Shown: positions 28,051 to 37,117, counted from the stretch's first letter. The stretch is DNA of 64,000 nt from JAANXG01 sp034520625 (GCA_034520625.1 JAXHNI010000012.1:1-64000), one strand, 5' to 3'. A program made the numbers and translations. The notes: generated by a model from the letters alone, not told the origin.

Positions 28051-28911
28051 TCAGTCACCGAATACGGATTCAAATGCGTCGTTGATTTTCTCCTTCACCG
28101 GATCGTCGCGATTCCGATCGATTTCGTTCGCCGCCTCGCCCGCGAGGTCATCGCCGTTTCCACTCTGTTCGCTACCCGATCCCCCGGAGCTCGCATGTTG
28201 CCCTTCGCCCTCGGATGTACGTATATAGCGCACGCCGTCCTGGTACGGTGAGTTGAGAATCATTTCTGACGCAGCATTGTCGGGACCGAGCTGGAACTCC
28301 GCGATGACTTCGCCGCCGCTGACGGTCTTGGCCTCGAAGCGGGCGTCGCCAGTCGATTTCATATACCAGGGGGCCACGTCGCCCCGGGCGGCATGGATCA
28401 TCATGTACCCCGGCGGGATCTGGCCGCGGCCTTGATCCTGCATCTCCATGGAAGCTTCCGCGGGCGCGACGATCCAATCGATTTCGGCGCCTTCATACCT
28501 GCCATAGAAGCGCCCGAGGTCGTCGCGCGGCTCCCCAAGTCGCGAGGCCCAGAAGCCGGTATCCTCATCCGTGCCGCACTCGCGCTGCCACTCTTCGCGT
28601 TCAACAGGAGAATTCGGCTTATTGTCGCAGTCCCATTTGGGCCCGTCGGCTTCCGCCTGCTGTTGTGCCTGGCACTGCTGCCATTGCTGTAAGCACGGCG
28701 CGTAGCAGTTCATAACCGCCGCGACCTCGGGAGACATACTGTCGCCGCCCTGCTGACGCAGCGCGGATTCGAATTCCGACAAGGCTTCGCACGAGCAGTC
28801 GCAGTCTCGTGAGTCCGCCACTGCCGGCGTGAGGGAGTGAAGCACCAGCAAGGCCAGAGCGATTATCAGGGGCGTGGTGTCCGGCAACCGGACACAGGCT
28901 TGTTCTCTCAT
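28051..28911 (-). CDS. Exported Cys-rich protein, uncharacterised
   Basis: A 286-residue protein with a signal peptide (LIIALALLVLHSLTPAVA, cleaved near residue 32) and a DCDCSC start of the mature form, with further Cys in CYAPCLQQWQQCQ. This small helical Cys-rich head is followed by a predicted beta-rich domain (GYMMIHAARGDVAPWYMKSTG..., a DUF4412-like style) and a Gly/Ser-rich acidic tail. AAAGGAAA precedes ATG. I do not recognise a named family. A truncated paralogue lies at 25058-25276. The gene is transcribed divergently from the first STAND NTPase. Confidence 0.6.
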   Translation of the reverse strand: MREQACVRLPDTTPLIIALALLVLHSLTPAVADSRDCDCSCEALSEFESALRQQGGDSMSPEVAAVMNCYAPCLQQWQQCQAQQQAEADGPKWDCDNKPNSPVEREEWQRECGTDEDTGFWASRLGEPRDDLGRFYGRYEGAEIDWIVAPAEASMEMQDQGRGQIPPGYMMIHAARGDVAPWYMKSTGDARFEAKTVSGGEVIAEFQLGPDNAASEMILNSPYQDGVRYIRTSEGEGQHASSGGSGSEQSGNGDDLAGEAANEIDRNRDDPVKEKINDAFESVFGD

Positions 28912-29068
28912 GGCATTTCCTTTCGGGCATCGAGTAGCAACGAGTATTCATGGAAAAAGCGCTCACCGTTAACCCCGGGAACGCTCGATTTTGTTCCCCG
29001 GGGTCCGTTTGCGCGCCCGGATGCTGGATAATGCGTGCCCGGTGACCGCTGTTCAGCCAGGGAGACCC

Positions 29069-30691
29069 GTGACCGAAAACCGTTCAAAGCCTGCCGCCCG
29101 GAGCCTGGGAGATCTGCTCGAGGCCTACCGCCGGCGGACATTCGTTGGCCGCGAGCACGCACTGGCCGAGGCCGAGGCGCTGCTGGCGGGACAGGTCGAC
29201 AGCCCGTACCTGTTCTTCCACGGCCCGGGCGGGATCGGCAAGACCACCCTGCTCCAGCGGGTGCACCAGCTCGCTGTCCGGCGCGGTGTGCCCGTAATCC
29301 AGCTCGACGGACGCCTGTTGACGCCCGCGCCGCAGGCCCTGCGGGACGCACTGGAAACGCCGCTGCGAGCCCTGGGCCGCCGCGGCCCCGCTCTGGTTCT
29401 GCTGGATACCTGCGAATACCTGGAGCCGGTACTGGGATGGCTGTACAACGAGCTCCTCCCCGGCCTGGACCCGCGCGTGCGCGTGATCGCCGCCGGTCGC
29501 GTCGCGCCGGAAGGGGTTCCGGCCGTGGCGCTCGATGAGCTGTCCGATGCGCAGGCGCGCCACTATCTGGCGGGCCGGGAAGTCCCGCCGGATCACGCCG
29601 AGAGGATCCTGGCATACACGGGCGGGCACCCCCTGGCCCTGGCCATGGCCTGCGACCTGACCGGCCGTGACAACGCGTGGCCACCGGCCCCGGACACATC
29701 CGAGATCACCACGGAGCTGGCCCGGCGGATGCTGCGGGAGGCGACGGACGCGCCTCAGTCACGCGCCCTGAGAGCCGCGGCACTGGTGCGCGCGATTTCG
29801 CCCGGGCTGCTGTCCCGCATGCTGCCCGACGACGACGGACCCGCCCTGTTCGACTGGCTCGCCGGCTTGTCCTGCATCGAGGCCGGCAGCGACAGCCTGA
29901 TCATGCACGACATCGCGCGTGCGGCCATTGCCGGCGATTTTCGCGAGCGGGCGCCGCAACTGCATGAGCTCCTGTGCCGCCGGGCCGAGGACCATTACCG
30001 CGAACAGCTTTCAGGCGCCGACGCCGCCGCTGCCTTGCGGGCGGTCCAGGAGGTCTCCTTTCTGTCCCGCGACCTGCCCATGATGCGCTCGATGCTGGAG
30101 CTTATAGCGCAGTCCTCAGCATATCCGGACGCTCCGCACCCGGGGGATGTCGAGATTCTGGCGAACCGGATCGAGCACTTTCAGGGTACCGCGCAGCGCC
30201 GTTGTTTCGAATATTGGCAAGCTCGGCAGCCGGGAGGCCTCACGGTATTCCGCGAGGCCCGGGGCGAGCCGGCCGGCTGTGCCCTGGTGCTGGCCGTCGA
30301 GGGACTGGATGACGCCGATACGAGCAACGACACCATCGTCGACGCTTATCGCCGTCGCGTCCGGCAACTGGGATTGTCCACGGGCTCCCAGGCCAGCCTG
30401 ATTCGTTTCTGGCTGGACGCCGAGCAACACCTTGCGCCTTCGGCCGTGCAGGCGCACACCTTGAGCCTGACGGTCGCCGTGGCGGCCGCTCAGCCCAGCA
30501 CCGCGTTCATGGGCCTCCTGGAATCGGACGCGCCCGCCACCCGAGCCATGGCGGAGCTCGCCGGGCACGAGATCCTGGAAGTATCCCCGAGCCACCTGGG
30601 AGACACACCGGTAGTAATCACACTGCACGACTGGCGGCAGGAAAGTGTGCTTGATTGGCTGATCCGGACAAATCGTAGCGCCCGGATGTGA
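29069..30691 (+). CDS. STAND-type NTPase without a DNA-binding tail
   Basis: A signal-transduction ATPase of the STAND/AAA_16 class. FVGREHALAEAEALL opens the NTPase module, HGPGGIGKTTLL is Walker A, and PALVLLDTCEYLEP is Walker B (LLDT). A winged-helix region (ALRAAALVRAISPGLLSRML) follows, and the C-terminal part ends in a GNAT-like domain (EPAGCALVLAVEGL...). I choose GTG 29069 because GGGAG lies 5 bases upstream and the residues encoded further upstream look noncoding. The neighbouring convergent gene is a longer paralogue with an HTH-like tail that this protein lacks. Role unknown; regulator or defence-type sensor are both plausible. Confidence 0.65.
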   Translation: MTENRSKPAARSLGDLLEAYRRRTFVGREHALAEAEALLAGQVDSPYLFFHGPGGIGKTTLLQRVHQLAVRRGVPVIQLDGRLLTPAPQALRDALETPLRALGRRGPALVLLDTCEYLEPVLGWLYNELLPGLDPRVRVIAAGRVAPEGVPAVALDELSDAQARHYLAGREVPPDHAERILAYTGGHPLALAMACDLTGRDNAWPPAPDTSEITTELARRMLREATDAPQSRALRAAALVRAISPGLLSRMLPDDDGPALFDWLAGLSCIEAGSDSLIMHDIARAAIAGDFRERAPQLHELLCRRAEDHYREQLSGADAAAALRAVQEVSFLSRDLPMMRSMLELIAQSSAYPDAPHPGDVEILANRIEHFQGTAQRRCFEYWQARQPGGLTVFREARGEPAGCALVLAVEGLDDADTSNDTIVDAYRRRVRQLGLSTGSQASLIRFWLDAEQHLAPSAVQAHTLSLTVAVAAAQPSTAFMGLLESDAPATRAMAELAGHEILEVSPSHLGDTPVVITLHDWRQESVLDWLIRTNRSARM

Positions 30692-30783
30692 TCGACCGCC
30701 GGCTGCGACCACGCAGGTACTCACGGAGTCGTCGATACCACTCACGCTTCACGCACGATACCGCTTGCTCATCTGCGGTGCGT

Positions 30784-32883
30784 TCAGTCTCGGCGGGACG
30801 CGAGCTCCCGGTGCCAGAGCTCGTCGGCCAGCGCGTCGCGCGCAACAGACAACTGCTTCCGGAAGGTCGAGTAACCCATGTTCAACGCCGCGGCAGCAGC
30901 TTTCTGATTGGTCGCCGGCGCGATATAGGCGCGACGCAGCACCTCACCGAGACGCAACCCCCCTGTTCCGGCCTGCTCAACCGCCGCCACCGCGTCCTCC
31001 AGTTGCCCGCGCAGGATATGGAGGCGTTCGTCCACGCCATCGCCGCGTTCGGTACGGGCGAGCACGAACGCCTCGCCCAGCAACGGATTGCGGCCCAGCT
31101 TACCGGCATTGTGATAGTCCTTCAGCGCGCGCCGGACGGCGTGGCGGAAATCCGCCTCTTCGAGGCCGCGCGGCGCTGACGACGCAAGCTCCGCGCGTCC
31201 GGCGGCTTTCTGGAGAGCAATGACGCCTTTGGCGAACCGTTGGTAATGACGCGCCGGTGACTCCTTCTGCCAGTCCTGAAAATAGATGCGCCAGGCCTGC
31301 TCACCGATCCGGGTATCGCTGTCCGCCACGGCTGCAATACCCAGGGTACGTGCCAGCTCCGTCCATACCGGGCTCTCGACCAGCAACTGCGCGCTGGCTC
31401 GCAGGTTCTTGCTCATGAGATTGTAGGCACTCACCGCCATAAGAATATGAAGCCTGGCGGGCGATGCCACCTGCATGTCATCGCCGGTGGCCCACAGGCG
31501 TATGAACGGGACGTGCTCGCCTGGACGCAGCGCCATATCGTCCTGCAGGAAACGCCACAGCCTTCGCGTTACCGGATCGGCCTGGCGTGCCGCCGGTGCC
31601 AGCGCTTCCATGTCAAGCTTGAGGAAAAAACCCTGGACAAGAGCATTCTCGTTTCGGATCACGTGCAGCCCATGCGGGGCGTGCTTGATCCAGTGCTCGA
31701 GCCATCGCCGCGACTCACTGTCCTGTTGCTGATCGATCATCTCGATCATGGCTGAGGCATCATTGGCACGTGGCTGGTCCAGATACAGCGAACGTGTGTG
31801 GGCGGCGGACGCCACCTGCCGCATCACTGGCAACTCACGCAGGGCGTACATTGCGTCGCCGGCCAGAGCCGTGGCTTCGGACCAGCCGATGTCCTCGCGC
31901 TTGGCGATACGCTCGACCACCCAGGCAACAGCCGTCAACGCGTAGGCTTCGTATCGGCCGGGGAAGCGCTGTGGCATCTCCAGCATCAGCGCTTCGCGCA
32001 CCTGATCGTGCGGGAACAAGCCTTCCGCGCCCTGCTCGACGAAGGACAATCCCCGCAACCAATCGAACAGGGCTTGACCGTCTTCTTGTTCCAGCATGCG
32101 ACCGAGCAGGTCTTCGCTCAGCTCGCGGACCACCGCGCAGGCGTCCAGGGCGCGGCGCCGGATCGGGTCGTGTGCCTCGCGCGTAAAGCTGTCTACCAGG
32201 GTGCGAATCACCGGGCTGTCCGCGGCCCGGACGGTGTCCACGCAACCGCCCGCCAGCAGCGTGTCCGCCGCCATTACCAGCGCCAGGGGGTGGCCATCGG
32301 CGAATGCGACGACGTCCTCGCGGCCGGCATGCGCCAGCCCACGACGCGCCAGGTAGTCCCGCGCCTGGTCCGCCGACAAGGGAGACAGGTGAGTAATCGA
32401 GGCCAGCTCCCGCCAGCCGGGATCCGTCCGCCACTCGGTCTCCGGCTCCGCGCGGCTGGCGATCACGATCCGCAGATTCGCCGGGAGCTCGGGGAGAAAA
32501 ACATCCCGAAACCAGGGTTCTAAAACCTGCCAGCTCTCAAAGGTATCGATCAGCAGCAATGGCGCGGTTCCGTCACCCTCCTGCGGCCACCTCAACGCGC
32601 CCTCAACGGCATGTTCGATGGCATTGCGCACCGCCGGGGGGTTGGGCGGCACGTTGCGCGCATCCTGCACCGCGCAGAACCGGCCGCCCTCCCGCGCCCG
32701 CCGGGCGAAAGCCTGCAACAGAGTCGTCTTGCCCATGCCACCGGCAGCCACGATGAACCAGATCAGGTTCCCGCGACGGCCGTCCACGAACGCATCAAAC
32801 TGCGCCAGCTCCGACCGGCGCCCGACAAACGCGCGTTCGCGCGCCGCCGCCAGACGCTTACCCACAGTGTCGGGTTTTGCCAT
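30784..32883 (-). CDS. STAND-type NTPase with C-terminal HTH-like domain
   Basis: A 699-residue STAND protein. FVGRRSELAQFDAFV starts the NTPase module, VAAGGMGKTTLL is Walker A, and PLLLIDTFESW is Walker B. A winged-helix and a GNAT-like region follow as in the convergent paralogue. The final 60 residues (NQKAAAAALNMGYSTFRKQLSVAR) read like a sigma-70 region 4/LuxR-type HTH in which a similarity-dependent skip (NQKAAAAAL) precedes the recognition helix. This suggests an ATP-driven transcription factor. It converges with the plus-strand paralogue, their stops being 92 bases apart. Confidence 0.65.
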   Translation of the reverse strand: MAKPDTVGKRLAAARERAFVGRRSELAQFDAFVDGRRGNLIWFIVAAGGMGKTTLLQAFARRAREGGRFCAVQDARNVPPNPPAVRNAIEHAVEGALRWPQEGDGTAPLLLIDTFESWQVLEPWFRDVFLPELPANLRIVIASRAEPETEWRTDPGWRELASITHLSPLSADQARDYLARRGLAHAGREDVVAFADGHPLALVMAADTLLAGGCVDTVRAADSPVIRTLVDSFTREAHDPIRRRALDACAVVRELSEDLLGRMLEQEDGQALFDWLRGLSFVEQGAEGLFPHDQVREALMLEMPQRFPGRYEAYALTAVAWVVERIAKREDIGWSEATALAGDAMYALRELPVMRQVASAAHTRSLYLDQPRANDASAMIEMIDQQQDSESRRWLEHWIKHAPHGLHVIRNENALVQGFFLKLDMEALAPAARQADPVTRRLWRFLQDDMALRPGEHVPFIRLWATGDDMQVASPARLHILMAVSAYNLMSKNLRASAQLLVESPVWTELARTLGIAAVADSDTRIGEQAWRIYFQDWQKESPARHYQRFAKGVIALQKAAGRAELASSAPRGLEEADFRHAVRRALKDYHNAGKLGRNPLLGEAFVLARTERGDGVDERLHILRGQLEDAVAAVEQAGTGGLRLGEVLRRAYIAPATNQKAAAAALNMGYSTFRKQLSVARDALADELWHRELASRRD

Positions 32884-32992
32884 ATTCCGCCGCTTGAGGC
32901 TGTTCCATCGTCAAGCCGAGCCTGTGCGTCCCAGGCGACCTACGTGCACGTGCGCACTGCGTTGTTCAATCGTGCGAGCCCAACCTTCGAGC

Positions 32993-33025
32993 CAGGGAAA
33001 CTCTGATCAATTCGGAGTTTCCCTG
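32993..33025. repeat. Palindromic repeat GGGAAACTC..GAGTTTCCC, copy 1
   Basis: An 11-bp perfect inverted repeat (cagggaaactc / gagtttccctg) around an 11-nt centre, tgatcaattcg. An essentially identical element is at 35930-35962. Both lie outside genes. It may be a tiny MITE, a pair of nested IS ends or a hairpin terminator. Confidence 0.6.
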
Positions 33026-33203
33026 AAACTGCGATTCTCCGGAATCAACGATGGCCTGTCGAGCCTCTACACCTTGTGGCGCCGTGGATCGCGATTCGAC
33101 GACCTTCGGTCAACTAATGTTCCAGGCCGGTACTGAAGTCTGTCCCCAACTTCCCTCGGCTTTGCCCACGCCGTGCACAATGCCTTGGCGTTGTCCGACC
33201 CTC

Positions 33204-35147
33204 TTATGAACCCCCCCGTGAATCCAGCCAGGTCAGCGGCCCGCCCGTGTAGGCAGGAAATCCGGCTCCGAACAGGGCCCCGACATCGACCAGGTCGCCG
33301 TCGGCCACGACTTGCTCGTCGCGGCACCGGACGGCTTCTTTCAGCAACGGGTCGATCAGCTCCCGGGCAAGCTCCTTGAACGGGTGGCGGCCCGGCGGGA
33401 CGCCGATGCTGACCCGTCGCCCGCCGTGCCAGTCGTGAAAACCCTGCCCCGTGCGCCGGCCGAGCCGCCCGGCCTCCACGCGCTCGCGCAGCTCGTCGGG
33501 AACCGGATAGCCAAGCTGCTCCGCCAGGCATTGGCAGACGTCCAGCCCCACCGCATCCGCCAGCTCGAGCGGGCCATGGGCCATGCCGAACTTCCTCCCT
33601 GCGGCGTCGATGATCTCGCGCCGCGTCCGGTGGTAACCCGAGGCACCCTGGAGCATGTAGGGAAGCTCCAGTCGCAGAACGAGGCGACCCGGTCCGCTCC
33701 GAACACGCAGCGCAAGCTTGTGCACCGAGGCAATCAATGCCTGGCCGGCCGCCACGGCACGCTCGCTGCTCTGCTCGCCGGCCACGACCTCGACCATCGG
33801 CATTTGCTGCACCGGATCGAGGAAGTGCAGGCCGATCAGTCTCTGCGGCCAGTCCATGGTCCGGCATAGCTCCTCGATGGACAGGGTCGAGGTGGTAGTA
33901 GCGATTACCGTGTCCTTGCCCAGCGCGGTTTCCAGATCTCCCAGCAACGACTGCTTGGCCGCCATGTCCTCTCCGATGGCCTCGATCACGAGCTCCGCGT
34001 CGCCGATGCCGTTCCCGTCCGCATCGAGATGCAGCCTGTTCCCCGCCTCGGCCACCGCCTCCTCGTCCCCCAGGCGCTCGGCGAAAATTTTCCGCGCACC
34101 CGCCTCGGCCGCCTGCAGGGCCTCCTCGCTGGGATCGTGAAGCGTCACCTCTCGGTCGTGGGCGGCCAGCAACGCCGCCACGCCGGCGCCGATCACGCCT
34201 GCGCCGAAGACGTGGACGCACCGCGGCACCGGGACGTCGAGCGACAGCGCCTCGGTGCGCAGCCGGTTCTGCAGAAGGTAAGTTCGCACCAGGTTGCGGG
34301 AAGCCGGCTGGTGGGTGAGCGCCACAAAGCTGTTGCGCTCGGCCGCCAGACGCTGCGCCATCGGTTTGCCCGCATGGTCCCGCCACAACCGCAGGATGGC
34401 ATACGTACCGGGAAAGTTCTCGGGACAAGGTTTCCGGGACAACTCGTAATCCAGGACTTTATAAATCACCCGGCGGATGATCGACGCACGCAGCAGCAGG
34501 TTCCAACGAGCCGGGCAATGTGGGCCCGGATTCCGCCTGATCAGATCGCAGGCCTCATCCCGCAGCGAGTCTTCCGCCGCGACAGCGTCCACCAGACCGA
34601 GCTTGACTGCCCTGCTCGCGACCATCGAACCGCCGTCGCGCAGCAACTCGAGCGCCTGCCAGTAGCCGACCACGTCCGGGAGACGCGCCGTTCCGCCATA
34701 AGCCGGATGCAGGCCCAGCCGGACATCGGGGAAGCCCAGCCGCGCGCCGGCCCGTTTGGCGAGGCGATAGCGGCAAGCCAGGGCCAGATCCAGGCCGCCG
34801 TTGAGGCAGTTGCCATGGATCATGGCAACAGTGGGAACGGGCAGCGCGGCGATCCGGCCGGTAACGGACTGTCCGCACTCGATGAGCTTTCGCACCCGGT
34901 CTTCGTCATCGATCGTCTCAAGCTCTTCGGTGCTGGGCCCATCGACAAAGCCCTCGGACTTCGCGGAGAGCAGGACCATCCCTCTCAGGTCGCGTTTTTG
35001 TTCCAGCTCTTCGAGCGCGCCGGAAAGCTCGTTGAGCAAGGTCAGGGACAGAGTGTTGGTATCGGCGTCCCGGCGGTCCAGATACAGCCAGGCGATGCCT
35101 TCGTCGTCATATTCGAGGCGGCAGTTCGGCCGGCTTTGCGTGTTCAA
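33204..35147 (-). CDS. FadB/FadJ-like multifunctional beta-oxidation protein with altered active sites
   Basis: A fusion of an enoyl-CoA hydratase/isomerase (residues about 1-230) and a 3-hydroxyacyl-CoA dehydrogenase (VFGAGVIGAGVA NAD-binding loop near the middle, GLHFLDPV catalytic His region). In the hydratase half, the two catalytic Glu of FadB/FadJ are replaced by Asp: GGLDLALA (normally GG.E) and GFPDVRLG (normally LPE). In the dehydrogenase half, NPV is DPV and the PGFFVNR segment is PGRLVLR. The start is TTG 35147 with AAGGAG upstream, giving 647 residues. Beta-oxidation activity is likely reduced or changed. Possible role in acyl-CoA or branched-chain metabolism next to icmF is inferred from distance only. 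Confidence 0.7.
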   Translation of the reverse strand: MNTQSRPNCRLEYDDEGIAWLYLDRRDADTNTLSLTLLNELSGALEELEQKRDLRGMVLLSAKSEGFVDGPSTEELETIDDEDRVRKLIECGQSVTGRIAALPVPTVAMIHGNCLNGGLDLALACRYRLAKRAGARLGFPDVRLGLHPAYGGTARLPDVVGYWQALELLRDGGSMVASRAVKLGLVDAVAAEDSLRDEACDLIRRNPGPHCPARWNLLLRASIIRRVIYKVLDYELSRKPCPENFPGTYAILRLWRDHAGKPMAQRLAAERNSFVALTHQPASRNLVRTYLLQNRLRTEALSLDVPVPRCVHVFGAGVIGAGVAALLAAHDREVTLHDPSEEALQAAEAGARKIFAERLGDEEAVAEAGNRLHLDADGNGIGDAELVIEAIGEDMAAKQSLLGDLETALGKDTVIATTTSTLSIEELCRTMDWPQRLIGLHFLDPVQQMPMVEVVAGEQSSERAVAAGQALIASVHKLALRVRSGPGRLVLRLELPYMLQGASGYHRTRREIIDAAGRKFGMAHGPLELADAVGLDVCQCLAEQLGYPVPDELRERVEAGRLGRRTGQGFHDWHGGRRVSIGVPPGRHPFKELARELIDPLLKEAVRCRDEQVVADGDLVDVGALFGAGFPAYTGGPLTWLDSRGGS

Positions 35148-35244
35148 GGGCTTCTCCTTACGGGGTTGGCTCACGGTCATCCATGCTACCCGACTCGCTG
35201 CCGGCGGCGCCAATGCGCCCACGGGGGTTGATACAGATATTCGG

Positions 35245-35369
35245 ATTTACGGGGACAGTTTACTGATTACGGAGATATTGACAATAACATCGCGCGACAC
35301 AACCTTCCTGGCACGCTGTACCTTTGAACGCGACAATTCGTGAAACGGCATTGATTTCGGTGACCCGTC
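35245..35369 (+). repeat. GGGGACAGTTTACTGATTAC repeat, copy 1
   Basis: About 125 bases beginning atttacggggacagtttact and closely repeated at 37717-37843. A short version lies at 41695-41731, and core remnants in the other orientation at 42166-42180 and 63105-63119. It ends in the conserved segment ...gtgaaacggcattgat...gacccgtcg. The style is that of REP elements mobilised by REP-associated tyrosine transposases. Here it has replaced the 5' end of a Gly-rich reading frame. Confidence 0.65.
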
Positions 35370-35642
35370 GGCGGCGCCGGCGCCGGCAAACGCGGACTTA
35401 ATGTCCCGGAGGGCGGCAGCGGCACATCGGGCGGTGAAGCCGGCGGGCCAGATGAGGCGGGCGACGGGGGCGACGGAGGTGTAGGCTATACCTCTGGAGC
35501 CCAGGAAGGTGGTTCCGGCGGCGAGGGTGGCGAGGGCGGTTTCAATGGCAATGGAGGGTTCGTGTCGATCTCGTTCGAGACGGCCGACTCCAGTTTCGAG
35601 TGTCCGGGAGGGAGCGGATCCGGGGGCAACGCAGGTCCCTGA
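35364..35642 (+). pseudogene. Glycine-rich protein C-terminal fragment
   Basis: An open frame without start codon encodes PEGGSGTSGGEAGGPDEAG, then GGSGGEGGEGGFNGNGG and a short tail with one Cys, ending TGA at 35642. Its upstream part is the GGGGACAG-type repeat. The composition (Gly-Glu-Gly blocks) looks like the end of a surface or matrix protein. I infer a gene truncated by repeat insertion; coding status is uncertain. Confidence 0.35.
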
Positions 35643-35731
35643 GCCCAGTTACCGGGTGCCGGTTGGGACGCGCAGAACCGGCAAGACACATGAGGACGGC
35701 ATGGACAAGAAACTGCGGTCCAGCCAGGTAA

Positions 35732-35932
35732 AACCGCTGCGGGAGCAATGGTTGTTTGACCTCGTATGGCCTTTCATGGAGCGGGCAAACGGAAAGGGCC
35801 AGTTGGAAATTTGATATCAGGGCTGCGGAATCTGTACAACTGACGCGCTGGCAAGCCGGTTGGCATCAAGACGGCAAGTCGGACCAACTGTTGGTCTACG
35901 ATAAACCCGGCAATCGCTTCCTCGACGGCTAG
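35732..35932 (+). pseudogene. Short coding-like remnant
   Basis: An open frame with no start codon, reading YGLSWSGQTERASWKFDI and ending WHQDGKSDQLLVYDKPGNRFLDG at TAG 35930. The segment looks like part of a real protein but matches no family I recognise. It is bounded by the repeat region on the left and the palindromic repeat on the right. Confidence 0.2.
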
Positions 35933-35962
35933 GGAAACTCTGATCAATTCGGAGTTTCCCTA
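35930..35962. repeat. Palindromic repeat GGGAAACTC..GAGTTTCCC, copy 2
   Basis: Same element as 32993-33025: tagggaaactc, centre tgatcaattcg, gagtttcccta, an 11-bp perfect inverted repeat. It begins at the stop codon of the small remnant and lies upstream of the DUF4863-like gene. Confidence 0.6.
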
Positions 35963-36042
35963 TGGGTCAATGTCAATGGGGACATATGGATTGAACTGTA
36001 ATTCTTTCATTTCGCTGTTTCCAGAGGTAGACTTTTCGATCC

Positions 36043-36519
36043 ATGAAAATTGACGCATTCCAACGCCTTCTTCAGCCGGTGATGGACACCGTGGCGGGAA
36101 GAGCGGTAGATCAACAGCTCGCCGAGGCGCTGAACACGAGCTTCCCCTGTGAGGGGGGAGCGTTCCGCGCGATCGAGGCGGCCTGCCACGAGGCGATCTC
36201 CGACGGCTGGATGTGCGCCCAGGGCGGCGAAGGGCGCCGTTTCGGCAGGGTTGTCGAGCCCGGCGCAGAGACCCACGACCTCAGCGTGGACGTGGTCGAC
36301 CTGCAGGACGTCGTCGGCCCCCATCACCGCCATCCCAAGGGCGAGATCTGCATGGTGATGCCGGTGGACGAAGCCGCCCGTTTCAACGACAATCCGCGCG
36401 GCTGGTGCGTATTCGAGCCCGGCTCGGATCATTTCCCCACCGTCGAGGGCGGCCGTTCCCTTGTGCTGTACCTGCTTCCCGGCGGAGAGATCGAGTTCAC
36501 GGGGCTGGCCGCTCCCTGA
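36043..36519 (+). CDS. DUF4863 family protein (4-hydroxylaminobenzoate lyase-like, PnbB)
   Basis: A 158-residue protein. HHRHPKGEICMVMPV, DGWMCAQG and SLVLYLLPGGEIEF are characteristic of the DUF4863 family, which includes the 4-hydroxylaminobenzoate lyase of nitrobenzoate degradation; the central histidines probably bind metal in a cupin-like barrel. No signal peptide. An AGAGG lies upstream of ATG, rather far. It stands alone in a patchwork region, next to a frameshifted cupin remnant, so it may be a leftover of a small aromatic-compound module. I am less sure of the substrate than of the family. Confidence 0.6.
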   Translation: MKIDAFQRLLQPVMDTVAGRAVDQQLAEALNTSFPCEGGAFRAIEAACHEAISDGWMCAQGGEGRRFGRVVEPGAETHDLSVDVVDLQDVVGPHHRHPKGEICMVMPVDEAARFNDNPRGWCVFEPGSDHFPTVEGGRSLVLYLLPGGEIEFTGLAAP

Positions 36520-36558
36520 TCCCGACGGCTCGCGAGATATCCCGGGATCAATCCCGAT

Positions 36559-36630
36559 CTACATCGTGCGGCGGTATTGTCCACCGACTTCGAACATAGC
36601 GTGCGTAATCTGCCCCAACGAGAAACAGCA
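36559..36630. repeat. icmF 3'-end copy, most degenerate
   Basis: About 70 bases (ctacatcgtgcggcggtatt...cgaacatagcgtgcgtaatct...) match the last codons of icmF at 47814-47885 and the copies at 37899 and 44008, with many substitutions. The translated minus-strand frame no longer keeps the terminal residues in one frame. It is the farthest copy from intact icmF and the most decayed. Confidence 0.55.
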
Positions 36631-36728
36631 ATCGACCCGTACCGGCGCGGTGACATTGATTCAGTGATTCCGCTCGGCCGCCCGCGCACGGATCGAGGCA
36701 GGCCTGACCACCCGCCTGCATCGGCTCG

Positions 36729-36942
36729 ATGGAATCACCGAACGCCATCATTTTCGAAGGCCGCGGTGTGCTCACGGTCGGCCAGATGGCCGGCGAAGCG
36801 GCTGGTCCGGGCAATGTCATGATCATCCCGCCAGGAGTTGAGCCCGCAGATCACAAACCCGGGTAATCAGGATCTGAGCTTCCTGGTCATCTGCACACCC
36901 AGGCTCCGCCCGGAAGCCTATGCCGATCTGGAGCGGTATTGA
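36729..36942 (+). pseudogene. Cupin-domain remnant with frameshift
   Basis: ATG 36729 opens MESPNAIIFEGRGVLTVGQ, a cupin-like segment, running to GVEPADHKPG then a stop. Another plus frame continues with QITNPGNQDLSFLVICTPRLRPEAYADLERY to TGA at 36942, typical of the second cupin motif and C-terminal end. A one-base shift near 36847 joins the two. Only the second half of a cupin survives, so it is nonfunctional. Confidence 0.45.
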
Positions 36943-36947
36943 ATCAA

Positions 36948-37117
36948 GGGCGCTTCTAAAAATAGCGATATTTTCGTGAGAGCAAGGAAGCACCGCGCAC
37001 AGAACCGCAGTTTACATGAAGTATGGTTAATGTGAAGTATGGGAGGATTCGAGCACGGCGCTGACGCAGCTATCGCGGCCATTGTGTATTTACTAGGGTG
37101 CATTTTTAGAAGTGCCC
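36948..37117. mobile_element. MITE with 16-bp terminal inverted repeats
   Basis: A 170-bp element. The left end gggcgcttctaaaaat (36948-36963) and right end atttttagaagtgccc (37102-37117) are inverted repeats with one mismatch. It is flanked by a perfect 4-bp direct repeat, tcaa (36944-36947 and 37118-37121), as expected for a target-site duplication. There is no gene inside, so a transposase would have to act in trans. The right-hand tca is also the stop codon of the minus-strand gene at 37118. Confidence 0.75.
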
